Positions 1-7,199 are shown, counted from the stretch's first letter. The stretch: DNA of 9,973 bases from Candidatus Bathyarchaeota archaeon (GCA_026014905.1 JAOZHK010000065.1:1-9973), one strand, 5' to 3'. The notes: generated by a model not told the origin, from the sequence alone. Numbers and translations are program-made.

Positions 1-1
1 C

Positions 2-484
2 TGGACTTTTGGCATTTTCACTCCCTTCCGATCCGGTATCTCAGCTCTACAATCAGGATTACTGGCTCATAATCGATGGAAGATAGCATTCGCATTTCTC
101 AGTCTTCTCATTGGGATATGGCTCCTGCTCCCAAGTGGTCGGGAAGCATGGCCGATCCTAAGCTTTCATATTTTTGGAGCCTTTCTTATCGTATTACTCC
201 GCTCCAAGATTCACTCGTACATACTCTCTCCATACTTAAACAAGGTGGCTCTTGGTGTTTCCATCGCTGCATATTGTGGGAACATCAGCCGACATTTACT
301 TGGCAATACCCTCCTTCTCTTTTTATGGAATCTGTCTCCCCTCATCTTCATCTCGGCTATTCCTCTTACATTAGTCGAACAACTTGCATTCACGATTACC
401 TCCGCTATCCTTGGTGGAACGATCACAAAAACCACAATCCGTGATATTCTAAACATTGATGAATCCAGAGCAAACAATTTATAA
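2..484 (+). CDS. C-terminal part of a multi-pass membrane protein (5' end outside window)
   Basis: The reading frame is open from the first bases of the window to a TAA at 482-484, giving 160 residues with no stop; the true start lies upstream. The visible part is strongly hydrophobic, with likely membrane segments at about residues 27-43, 51-66, 82-97 and 104-141. A polar C-terminal tail (TTIRDILNIDESRANNL) probably faces the cytoplasm. The stretch with YCGNISRHLLGN, followed by PLTLVEQLAFTITSAILGG, resembles small archaeal integral membrane proteins related to ECF-transporter substrate-binding (S) components, but this is a by-eye impression and I do not assign a substrate. The gene lies 44 bases upstream of the serine hydroxymethyltransferase gene on the same strand, so the two may be cotranscribed. 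An internal ATG at 245 also begins an open frame, but the membrane segments upstream of it in the same frame argue that it is not the start. Confidence 0.75.
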   Translation, partial: WTFGIFTPFRSGISALQSGLLAHNRWKIAFAFLSLLIGIWLLLPSGREAWPILSFHIFGAFLIVLLRSKIHSYILSPYLNKVALGVSIAAYCGNISRHLLGNTLLLFLWNLSPLIFISAIPLTLVEQLAFTITSAILGGTITKTTIRDILNIDESRANNL

Positions 485-513
485 CCCGTATATCTCCTCT
501 TGATTGAAAGAGT

Positions 514-520
514 AAGGAGA
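514..520 (+). promoter_or_regulatory. Shine-Dalgarno site that fixes the TTG start of glyA
   Basis: The sequence AAGGAGA ends 8 bases before a TTG at 529-531. The first in-frame ATG would cut far into the conserved protein, so this ribosome site together with the family N-terminus supports a TTG start. I see no clear TATA box in the 44-base gap. Confidence 0.75.
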
Positions 521-528
521 ATCGTTCA

Positions 529-1845
529 TTGACTGAGGCCCAAACTCAATATCAAACCATTTTTCGTCTGCTACAACAGCATCATACCTTATTTCAAGAA
601 GCAATTCCACTAATTGCAAGCGAAAATGTTCCTAGTCCTGCTGTTCGCGAAGCAATAGTCACAGATTTCAGTAATCGATACGCTGAAGGCTGGCCGGGAG
701 AACGTGTTTATGCCGGGTGTTCATATATTGACGACGTTGAATTGATTTGTATTGATCTAGCCAAACAAGTATTTGGCGCTGAATTCGTTGATGTTCGCCC
801 CATTTCCGGAGTAGTAGCCAACTTGGCAATTTATTCCACATTTGCCCAGCCAGGCGACTTAATGCTGGCACTCTCTATTCCCTGTGGAGGTCATATTAGC
901 ATGGGGAAAGAACGGTTTGGTGGAACTGCAGGAGCAGTCCGTGGACTTCGGGTTGACTATTTTCCCTACGACTATGATAACTTTACAATTGATGTTGATC
1001 AGACCAAAGCTAAACTTCGGGAACTAGAGCGCGATAATAACATCCCTACATTAGCCATGTTTGGCGGTAGTGTCCTCCCATTTCCACAACCTGTCGGCGA
1101 GCTCGAGGCCATATTACATGAAATGGACGTCAAGATCAACTATGATGCTGCTCATGTGTCTGGCTTAATTGCTGGAAACACGTTTCAAGACCCCATTCGG
1201 GAGGGCGTAGACTCCATGACGCTGAGCACACATAAAACATTTCCAGGTCCTCAACATGGCATGATCCTATCATGGAATAAATATGCGGATCAAATTAAAC
1301 GAGCCACGTTTCCTGGAGTTGTCAGCAATCATCATCTTCATAATGTTGCTGGAGTCGCTGTCGCTTTAGCCGAGATGAAAGAGTTTGGTGAAGATTACTC
1401 CCAACAGATCATAAAAAATTCGAAGGCTCTAGGGCAAGCGCTTTTCGAACGAGACATGAAAGTATTAGGAGAACATCGAGGATTCAGTGAAAGCCACGTA
1501 GTCTGGGTTGATATTTGGGAGTACGGTGACGGTGGTAAAATTGAAGCGGATTTAGAGAAAGCCAATATCATCGCGAATCGAAATCTGCTTCCATGGGACA
1601 TTAAGATGGGACGCCATTACACTCATCCCGGGGGTATTCGATTAGGTACCCCCGAGGTCACCAGGTTGGGCATGCAAGAGTCTGAAATGGAAGTAATTGC
1701 TGACTTTATCAAACGGGTTGTTGTCGATAAAGAAGATGCAACCAAGATTGCCAACGATGTGATCGCCTTTCGAAAAGAATATCAGCAGGTCCATTACTGT
1801 TTCGACGATGCAACTGCAGCCTATAAATATGTTAATATCAGGTAA
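529..1845 (+). CDS. glyA: Serine hydroxymethyltransferase (archaeal type)
   Basis: A cytoplasmic PLP enzyme that interconverts serine and glycine and passes the hydroxymethyl carbon to tetrahydrofolate or, in many archaea, tetrahydromethanopterin; the carrier cannot be told from sequence. The 438 residues match the usual family length. Visible landmarks are LIASEN with Glu32, the pocket motif RYAEGWPGERVYAGC (Tyr61), GGH with His122 stacking on PLP, YDAAH with Asp206 and His209, the Schiff-base lysine Lys236 in STHKTFPGPQHG, and Arg371 in GIRLGTPE for substrate carboxylate. All expected catalytic residues are present, so it should be active. The lysine motif is the archaeal form rather than the bacterial TTTTHKTLRGPR form. 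Translation starts at TTG with a good Shine-Dalgarno site. It converges with gcvT, leaving 17 bases between the stops, which suggests a shared glycine/C1 function although transcription is opposed. Confidence 0.97.
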   Translation: MTEAQTQYQTIFRLLQQHHTLFQEAIPLIASENVPSPAVREAIVTDFSNRYAEGWPGERVYAGCSYIDDVELICIDLAKQVFGAEFVDVRPISGVVANLAIYSTFAQPGDLMLALSIPCGGHISMGKERFGGTAGAVRGLRVDYFPYDYDNFTIDVDQTKAKLRELERDNNIPTLAMFGGSVLPFPQPVGELEAILHEMDVKINYDAAHVSGLIAGNTFQDPIREGVDSMTLSTHKTFPGPQHGMILSWNKYADQIKRATFPGVVSNHHLHNVAGVAVALAEMKEFGEDYSQQIIKNSKALGQALFERDMKVLGEHRGFSESHVVWVDIWEYGDGGKIEADLEKANIIANRNLLPWDIKMGRHYTHPGGIRLGTPEVTRLGMQESEMEVIADFIKRVVVDKEDATKIANDVIAFRKEYQQVHYCFDDATAAYKYVNIR

Positions 1846-1862
1846 TGCACGCTCACACACGT

Positions 1863-2999
1863 TCACGAGGTTAACTGCACAAGCTTTCTTCGTGCACCAT
1901 AAATCGCCGTATCATAAAAAGGCAAGTTTGTAATCTGCGCTTTACTCATTTTATTTCGAATGTTAATCATGAGTTGTGTACCTATCTTACTGAGTCTGGG
2001 TGGCAGATACCCCATAGCAATACCTTGTTTTAATATCGGTGAAAAACCGCCACTTGTTATATAACCTTCTTCGATATCGTTTTGATACAGTCGATGTTCC
2101 GGTCGAGGGATGCCTGGTTCCACCATTTTAATACCGACTCGTATTTGTGATAATCCCTCTTGATGTTGTTGTGTGAGAGCAGTTTTTCCAATAAACTTCT
2201 TTTTCTCCAGTTTAACGACAAACGGTAATCCCGCTTCGAAGGGAGTGATCTTCTCCGTGAGATCGTTCCCATATAAACAAAGACCGGCTTCTAATCGGAG
2301 GCTATCTCGCGATCCTAATCCACAAGGTTTTATTCCCGCATCCTTGCCTTCCTGTAAAATAGTTTGCCACAGTCGGATCGCTTCAGCGGGTTTCTCTAAA
2401 CTAACGTCCGATAAAATGAGTTCAAACCCATTCTCCCCGGTGTATCCACTCCTCATCAACAAAACTTGGGTACCAGAAATGGTGACCAGGTTCACCCAGA
2501 ATCGTTTAATCTGTGAAATATCTTCAGGAGTAATTTTCTGCATGAGCCGTGTCGCGAGAGGTCCTTGAAGCGCGTACATAACGCTTTCATCAGAAACATC
2601 CTCTAACTGCACGTTAAAGGCGTCCGCGTGGGACATTAGCCATTGATAGTTTTTTTGTCGATTAGCAGCGTTGTAGACCATAAGAAAATGATTGCCAAGA
2701 TTGTAGACAATGAGATCGTCGATGACACCGCCTTGCTGATTACACATCACAGTGTAATGTCCCTGTAATGGTTGTAGTAGTGAAGGTTGTCGGGTTGTGA
2801 CGTAATCAAGAAACTCAGCAGCCTGATCTCCGCGAATCCGGATCCGTCCCATATGGGAGACGTCAAATACTCCGACGTTTGTCCGGACAGCCATATGTTC
2901 GGGGACAATGCCTTCATACCATAATGGTAATTCGAATCCTGCAAAATCGGTAATTCGACCTAAACTGCGATGAAACTGAGATAATGGCAACTTTTTCAG
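1863..2999 (-). CDS. gcvT: Aminomethyltransferase (glycine cleavage system T protein)
   Basis: GcvT takes the aminomethyl group held on lipoyl-GcvH, releases ammonia and forms the methylene derivative of tetrahydrofolate or a related pterin. The protein shows the full family pattern: DFAGFELPLWYEG near the N-terminus, EHMAVRTNVGVFDVSHMG, the GGVIDDLIVYN segment holding the catalytic Asp (about residue 95), VYNAANRQKNYQWL, SGYTGENGFEL, GSRDSLRLEAGLCLYGND and a C-terminal SGGFSP...IAMGY domain. I choose the CTG at 2999 as start: it gives MKKLPLSQFH, matching the usual MKKTPLxxxH opening, and sits 9 bases after GGAG. The next possible start, TTG at 2990, is 18 bases from that site. The length is then 378 residues, normal for the family. 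No gcvH or gcvP is nearby, so either they lie elsewhere or this paralogue demethylates another substrate. The corrinoid activator gene is next upstream. Confidence 0.95.
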   Translation of the reverse strand: MKKLPLSQFHRSLGRITDFAGFELPLWYEGIVPEHMAVRTNVGVFDVSHMGRIRIRGDQAAEFLDYVTTRQPSLLQPLQGHYTVMCNQQGGVIDDLIVYNLGNHFLMVYNAANRQKNYQWLMSHADAFNVQLEDVSDESVMYALQGPLATRLMQKITPEDISQIKRFWVNLVTISGTQVLLMRSGYTGENGFELILSDVSLEKPAEAIRLWQTILQEGKDAGIKPCGLGSRDSLRLEAGLCLYGNDLTEKITPFEAGLPFVVKLEKKKFIGKTALTQQHQEGLSQIRVGIKMVEPGIPRPEHRLYQNDIEEGYITSGGFSPILKQGIAMGYLPPRLSKIGTQLMINIRNKMSKAQITNLPFYDTAIYGARRKLVQLTS

Positions 3000-3002
3000 A
3001 TT

Positions 3003-3012
3003 TCTCTTCTCC
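3003..3012 (-). promoter_or_regulatory. Shine-Dalgarno site deciding the gcvT start
   Basis: On the minus strand GGAGAAGAGA lies just after an in-frame TAG (3014-3012). The GGAG core is 9 bases from CTG at 2999 and 18 bases from TTG at 2990, so spacing favours the CTG. Confidence 0.6.
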
Positions 3013-3070
3013 TATTTATTCTTCATTAAGCATCAAAGTATCATGCATTATTTGCATTACTGTTTTTTGC

Positions 3071-3078
3071 TTTATATG
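3071..3078 (-). promoter_or_regulatory. Candidate TATA box for gcvT
   Basis: The minus strand reads CATATAAA in the 93-base gap between the corrinoid activator stop and gcvT. An archaeal start about 25 bases downstream would give a leader of roughly 50 bases carrying the Shine-Dalgarno site. The identification rests on the motif and spacing only. Confidence 0.45.
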
Positions 3079-3092
3079 TTTGTAGTCAATGC

Positions 3093-4967
3093 TTAAGAGG
3101 CGATGGAGGGAAATAGTGAGTGATCTTGATGTGGAAGATATGTTGCGGCAATGAGAGCTTTATTAAATGCTGGTTCTGCTCCTAATTCAATATATGACGC
3201 TTGCTCAGCTATTTGCTGTGCCTTGTTTCGACCTTTTTGAGAGAGTAATGTTATTCGAGCACCTGAGAGTGCAGCATTTCCAACTAATGTGACTTTCTTC
3301 GGATTAATATCAGGGAGTAATCCGATTCGGATTGCATTCTCTGGTTGAATGTAGTTTCCGAATGCTCCTGCTAAATATACTCTTTGAATGTCGTTAGAGG
3401 ATATTTTTCGATGACGCAGTAACATTGTGCACCCTGTATAAATGGCAGCTTTCGCTAGTTGTAACTCACGGATATCGCCTTGAGTGATCACGATATCTCC
3501 ATTTTTCGCTGTCTCGCGATTCCATGCAATAACGAATTCAAGGGATTCATTCCTTCGTCGGATTCGGTCTTGCGAATGTTGAGGACTGATACGCCCGGTG
3601 TGATCAACTATTTTATTTTTTACGAGTTCAGCGAGAACGTCGATCATTGCGGAGCCACAGAGGCCAACGGGAGGTTGATTACCTATGACTTTGGAGTGGA
3701 CTTCGAAGGTGGAAGGATCAATGGTTACGCGCTCGATGGCTCCAGCAACGGCTTTCATGCCATCACGAATATGGGCTCCTTCAAATGCAGGGCCTGAGGC
3801 ACAGGAGCAACATATGATTCCTTCTCGGTTTCCTAGATTGACTTCGGTATTTGTACCGATGTCGATGAGTAGGCTAAGTTCTTGTAATTCATTAAATTGT
3901 GTGGAAAGAATATCTGCGACATTATCTGATCCAACAAAACCTGCAATGAGTGGAGGGCTATGCACATTGCCTCCTTTATTAATATGGATTCCCAGCTCTT
4001 TTGGTGATAGATCTAATGGCTTCTTGATTGCCGGAGTGTAGGGGGCAACTGCTAATGTTAGCGGTGGAATGTTTAGGAGAATATGATGCATTGCTGAATT
4101 ACCAACCCATGTCATCTCATAAATGTGGGAGCTCTGGATGTCAGCTTCTTGGCAAGCAACCGAGAGTAATGAGTTGATACCATCAATTACTAGGTCACGT
4201 AACTCATTTAATCCATTTTCATGGGACGCCGCATATGTAATCCGAGAAATAACGTCTTCTCCGTGAATCATTTGGGGATTTTCAAGAGAGTGGGTGGTCA
4301 CTATTTGTCCCGTGGTTAGAGAGATTAGTTGTCCCACGATTTTCGAGGTTCCTATATCGACAGCATATCCAAAAGCTGTTTCTGTCGTATCTCCCGCTTC
4401 TAGATCGATAACGCGATGATTGTTCCACAGTGTTGCGGTAAGATCTCCACGAGTGCGTCGAATAAAAGTGGGGAGTTTCTTTACTGCTTCATAACTTAGA
4501 TTCAGTTTACTCAGATTATAGCTGACCCGAAGGGAGTCTAGAAGTCGTGATCTATCTGATCGCAGGTCATGAAGTGTAGGTTTCGATGTCTGCACTAGAA
4601 GTTTTGTTATGGTTGAGTCAATTTCTGGTGTTATCTGTAGCCCTTCTGTTTGGATCTGACGGAGACTAATTCGGCTTTCGATAGGTAACATGACTTTGAT
4701 CGATTTTCTGACAGTTGTTTGACATGCTAGCCTAACGCCTTTCAGAATTTCTGCGTCAGTGAGTAATCGATGTTCTTGGTTTGTTGGTTTATTGATACTT
4801 GTTTTTGTTTGGATTAGCACTCTGCATTGCCCGCAGCTGCCTTGTCCACCACATTCGGCTCGAATCTGAACGCCTGCCTCACGAAATGCTTCAAGTAAGG
4901 AACTGTTTGGAGCACATTGCAGTATCCGTCCTTCAGGTTCCACGGTAATACTGATCTTTCTAGCCAT
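3093..4967 (-). CDS. RACo-like [2Fe-2S]/ASKHA (DUF4445) reductive activator of corrinoid proteins
   Basis: Proteins of this build use ATP to reduce the cobalt of corrinoid methyl carriers from inactive Co(II) to Co(I). At the N-terminus, residues 1-95 form a plant/adrenodoxin-type [2Fe-2S] domain with Cys39, Cys45, Cys48 and Cys82 (C-x5-C-x2-C ... C). A linker of about 100 residues follows. From about residue 198 the ASKHA ATPase-like DUF4445 domain runs to the end, with two phosphate-type loops, DIGTS (204-208) and LLIDIGTNTE (from 366), and the late motifs GLCGSAMID and YLAGAFGNYI. The length (624) is typical of RACo-type proteins; methanogen RamA proteins instead carry 4Fe-4S motifs at the C-terminus. 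The ATG at 4967 follows AAAGGTGAGACT, a good ribosome site. No corrinoid protein or methyltransferase partner is in the window. The closest neighbour is gcvT, 93 bases downstream, so a link to glycine-derived or methyl C1 units is plausible but inferred. Confidence 0.9.
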   Translation of the reverse strand: MARKISITVEPEGRILQCAPNSSLLEAFREAGVQIRAECGGQGSCGQCRVLIQTKTSINKPTNQEHRLLTDAEILKGVRLACQTTVRKSIKVMLPIESRISLRQIQTEGLQITPEIDSTITKLLVQTSKPTLHDLRSDRSRLLDSLRVSYNLSKLNLSYEAVKKLPTFIRRTRGDLTATLWNNHRVIDLEAGDTTETAFGYAVDIGTSKIVGQLISLTTGQIVTTHSLENPQMIHGEDVISRITYAASHENGLNELRDLVIDGINSLLSVACQEADIQSSHIYEMTWVGNSAMHHILLNIPPLTLAVAPYTPAIKKPLDLSPKELGIHINKGGNVHSPPLIAGFVGSDNVADILSTQFNELQELSLLIDIGTNTEVNLGNREGIICCSCASGPAFEGAHIRDGMKAVAGAIERVTIDPSTFEVHSKVIGNQPPVGLCGSAMIDVLAELVKNKIVDHTGRISPQHSQDRIRRRNESLEFVIAWNRETAKNGDIVITQGDIRELQLAKAAIYTGCTMLLRHRKISSNDIQRVYLAGAFGNYIQPENAIRIGLLPDINPKKVTLVGNAALSGARITLLSQKGRNKAQQIAEQASYIELGAEPAFNKALIAATYLPHQDHSLFPSIAS

Positions 4968-5191
4968 AGTCTCACCTTTCTATTACTTTTAATGAGTAGA
5001 GATGCTTGTTGCGCTCAAAACAGTTCAAGCATATCTCATTAACTAAAGTGTGCCGTGTATTATGACTTGTGTTTCTTATAGTGATCAAATGCAAATTATC
5101 AATTTTGTGCGGATAGAGATTAATCCCATTAAATCATCATTAGCTCAAGAGCATATATGTCCAATTGTTGTCCCCCCTCTATTTATTTCTG

Positions 5192-5205
5192 TTACACTAG
5201 TGTAA
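5192..5205. repeat. Perfect 14-base palindrome, candidate operator
   Basis: TTACACTAGTGTAA reads the same on both strands. It is intergenic, about 225 bases upstream of the corrinoid activator start and just before a TATA-like AAATAAATA on the minus strand. That position suits an archaeal regulator site. The half-site GTTACAC recurs upstream of the Fe-S gene at 9802-9810. Confidence 0.4.
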
Positions 5206-5238
5206 TTGAAATCAGAATCATGTACGAGAAACGAAGCT

Positions 5239-5263
5239 AAAAAACGGGTATTACGCTAAAAAA
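5239..5263 (-). terminator. Two T6 tracts, probable archaeal terminator of the ThDP-enzyme transcript
   Basis: On the minus strand, T6 runs occur at 5263-5258 and 5244-5239, each followed by AGC, about 90-115 bases past the stop of the ThDP enzyme and just beyond a strong hairpin. Archaeal RNA polymerase terminates at T-rich tracts, so these are likely 3' ends. The two runs sit in an imperfect direct repeat (plus strand GCTAAAAAA at 5236 and 5255). Confidence 0.5.
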
Positions 5264-5276
5264 GACCGTTATACTG

Positions 5277-5337
5277 GTTACCCATTATGGGGAAACGCTT
5301 TTCCCACTACGCTCATCGTTTCCCACGGATGGGCAAC
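5277..5337 (-). other. Stable 3'-UTR hairpin with two alternative pairings
   Basis: It starts 18 bases after the stop of the ThDP enzyme on the minus strand. The outer stem pairs 5337-5329 with 5285-5277: nine pairs including one G-U in RNA. An inner stem pairs 5325-5317 with 5297-5288, nine pairs with one bulged G. A competing hairpin pairs 5290-5295 (GGGAAA on the plus strand) with 5300-5305 (TTTCCC) around a 4-base loop, which cannot form together with the inner stem. The structure is followed by T-tracts, so a role in termination or 3' end stability is the simplest reading. Confidence 0.55.
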
Positions 5338-5354
5338 TTCCCCCTCATCTAACT

Positions 5355-7172
5355 TTAGGTATTCGGGCGTTCAAATGTGTAATGGTAAGACGATGAACCA
5401 GAAGTATATTTGTCTATTTGGATTTCGATGAGAGCCGGTGCACCTTTAGCGATGGTGTTCAGTCCCCATTGGAGTTTGTGTTTTGCTTCATCAGGATGCT
5501 TGATAACATCAGTGGCAACGTTCATGGACTCTGCAATCTTAGTGAAATTAATGACTGGTTCCATAAGATCGACATGTTCATAGTTTTTCTGTGCAACAGC
5601 AAGACCTAAGGTTGCATCTACTAGAAATGGCCATTCGACGCCCCAGCATTGGTTATTGAAGATCAAGTATAAGACGGGAATCTGATAATGGCTACAAGTC
5701 CATAGAACAGCTGGAGGATTCCCGAAAATGAAGTCGCCGTCCCCCATCATGGCAATAACTTTTTCACGAGGGCGGGCGAGGGCAACACCATATGCAGCAC
5801 CGGCAGTTACCCCCAGATGCCCTGATGGATTGGTGAAAAATGTCCCTGGCTGGTTGAGGAATATTCCGTGTATTAATGCTTGTCGCATGGTGATCGTTTG
5901 GTTTACCCAGACTGTGTCGGTGGTCCATAGTTGATTCAGTTCATGTGCTATGCGATGGGGAGAGACAGGGTCGTCATCGAAGTGTTGTTGTGCTTCGTCT
6001 TGCCAGTGTTTGAGCAACATGTTATGAGCTGCTTGATGTGCTTGGAGGCGGTTACTGACGTGTTCTCGAGAGAGGTCGGTGTTCGATGCTAGAGATTTAA
6101 GTAACTGTTGCAGGATTGTGGTGGAGTCACCTATTAGTCGACAGCTGGCTTCGAAGTATGTTCCACCATAATCGCCACCTGAACCCCCCTGAGCCATTGT
6201 GGGATCCGCCATAATATCAAGAATTTGACATGATGATGAAGGTGTGATGGGTGGTTCATAATAATTTTCGATATTGACGAAGAGATCTGCGTTTTCAATG
6301 AGCGCCTGTGTTCTTCGATATGTATGAAAACCGAGGAACAGGGGATGGTGCATCGGAAAGTTCATAAAATTTCGACCGTCCAACACGGGTGCACCTAATG
6401 TCTCGGCTAATTTAACCAGTAATGGTACGGCAGAGATGTGTCGGCCCATGTTCGTTGCCCAGAGTACGGGCTTTTCTGCTTCAACTAGGAGCTTGCTTGC
6501 TTGATTTATGCTCTTAGTATCGGCTCCAACCTGTATTCGTTGGATCCCTTTTTTGGTATAGGGCATGGGTGATGTGGTTATTCGGGATGCCATTAGATCT
6601 TGTCGTAACGTCATGTGCGTAGGTCCTGTGGGTTCGTTGTTCGCCAGCATCATCGCTTTACAGAGACTGGCGGGCAACATTTCGAGATGTGAGAGTTCAT
6701 ATCGCCATTTTGTCCACGGTGTTGTTAGGAGACTCTGCCAACTATGGTAATGAACGCCAAATCGACGGGGTGAGCCATCAGGCATCTTTCCTGAGGCTAA
6801 TGCGGGGAGATTTTGAGAGGTGAATAATATAATGGGCGCAAAATTCTCATATGCCGCGTACAGGGCGCCGAGTCCGTTTGCTGTCCCTACAATCCGATCG
6901 ATCAAACAAACCGCGGGTTGGTCGCTCGCGAGAGCATATCCCATGGCTGCTACTACGGTTGGAAATTCGTGAAGACTTTGAATCCATATTGGCGGCCTGA
7001 TTTCTGTCATGGCGTCTTGAATATCGGGCATCCCTCCTCCAGTAGTACCAAATAGATATGGGACGTCGAGGGCTTGTAAAATTTTTAGAAACCATTCTCC
7101 GCCAGTCCGCGCAGAATCATTAGGACGTGATGAGGGTAATTCTCGTGCTTTTTCCCGGGTCATATCGGTCAC
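5355..7172 (-). CDS. ThDP-dependent 2-oxo acid decarboxylase / acetolactate synthase-like enzyme
   Basis: A cytoplasmic thiamine diphosphate enzyme of the pyruvate decarboxylase/acetolactate synthase fold, 605 residues. The pyrimidine-binding domain covers about residues 25-195, with FGTTGGGMPD (41-50) and the cofactor-activating Glu69 in SLHEFPTVVAAMGYA. The central domain is about 215-365. The diphosphate domain is about 400-590, with GDG (477-479) and NN (506-507), the correct GDG-x26-NN spacing for Mg-ThDP. The stretch AVLWTCSHYQIP resembles benzoylformate decarboxylase (BFD), but by-eye alignment puts Gly46 and Asp92 where BFD has catalytic Ser26 and His70, so the substrate is open. The start is uncertain: GTG at 7172, or ATG at 7163 preceded by GTGA. 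It follows the AOR gene by 89 bases, which suggests it makes or uses the aldehyde that AOR handles. Decarboxylation of a 2-oxo acid is the favoured role; carboligation is an alternative. Confidence 0.88.
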   Translation of the reverse strand: MTDMTREKARELPSSRPNDSARTGGEWFLKILQALDVPYLFGTTGGGMPDIQDAMTEIRPPIWIQSLHEFPTVVAAMGYALASDQPAVCLIDRIVGTANGLGALYAAYENFAPIILFTSQNLPALASGKMPDGSPRRFGVHYHSWQSLLTTPWTKWRYELSHLEMLPASLCKAMMLANNEPTGPTHMTLRQDLMASRITTSPMPYTKKGIQRIQVGADTKSINQASKLLVEAEKPVLWATNMGRHISAVPLLVKLAETLGAPVLDGRNFMNFPMHHPLFLGFHTYRRTQALIENADLFVNIENYYEPPITPSSSCQILDIMADPTMAQGGSGGDYGGTYFEASCRLIGDSTTILQQLLKSLASNTDLSREHVSNRLQAHQAAHNMLLKHWQDEAQQHFDDDPVSPHRIAHELNQLWTTDTVWVNQTITMRQALIHGIFLNQPGTFFTNPSGHLGVTAGAAYGVALARPREKVIAMMGDGDFIFGNPPAVLWTCSHYQIPVLYLIFNNQCWGVEWPFLVDATLGLAVAQKNYEHVDLMEPVINFTKIAESMNVATDVIKHPDEAKHKLQWGLNTIAKGAPALIEIQIDKYTSGSSSYHYTFERPNT

Positions 7173-7188
7173 ATTCCAATAATAATAG

Positions 7189-7199
7189 GGTACAGTACC
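7189..7199. promoter_or_regulatory. 11-base palindrome between TATA box and start of the ThDP-enzyme gene
   Basis: The minus strand reads GGTAC-T-GTACC, a perfect palindrome around one base. It lies directly downstream of an AT-rich TATA-like element and 17 bases before the GTG start, a place where a repressor would block initiation in archaea. Confidence 0.4.

Larger units (their letters stand above)
4968..5354. other. 387-base intergenic region with terminator-like and operator-like elements
   Basis: This AT-rich gap separates two minus-strand genes and holds no supported coding sequence. Next to the ThDP-enzyme stop lie a hairpin (5277-5337) and two T6 tracts (minus strand). In the middle is a perfect 14-base palindrome (5192-5205) followed, on the minus strand, by an AT box AAATAAATA near 5181-5189, a possible TATA element. 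A second TATA-like string, CTATAAG, lies near 5075-5081, and TTAAAAG near 4988-4994; the latter is too close to the start to leave room for the Shine-Dalgarno site. I cannot choose among these promoters. If the first is used, the activator mRNA has a leader of about 190 bases. Confidence 0.5.

Noticed and set aside
76..444. 122-codon plus-strand open frame at the left end
   Set aside because: It overlaps the membrane-protein frame in another register and lacks its coherent hydrophobic segments; the membrane-protein frame is open from the window edge.
2173..2568. 131-codon plus-strand open frame inside gcvT
   Set aside because: It is antisense to strongly conserved GcvT sequence, has no recognisable domain and carries low-complexity shadow composition.
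3480..4041. Two overlapping plus-strand open frames of 105 and 118 codons
   Set aside because: Both lie antisense to the conserved DUF4445 domain and resemble no family I know.
5129..5164. 11-codon minus-strand frame (MDIYALELMMI) starting at TTG after a G6 ribosome-like run
   Set aside because: The spacing is suitable and it could be a leader peptide of the corrinoid activator mRNA, but a frame this short arises easily by chance and nothing else supports it.
5236..5263. Direct repeat GCTAAAAAA as a possible repeat array
   Set aside because: Only two copies exist, they are imperfect beyond nine bases, and they are better read as two T-tract terminators on the minus strand.
4968..5354. Possible tRNA or riboswitch in the longest intergenic region
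   Set aside because: No cloverleaf, T-loop consensus or known cobalamin, glycine or ThDP riboswitch core was found by eye. The only strong fold is the hairpin at 5277-5337.
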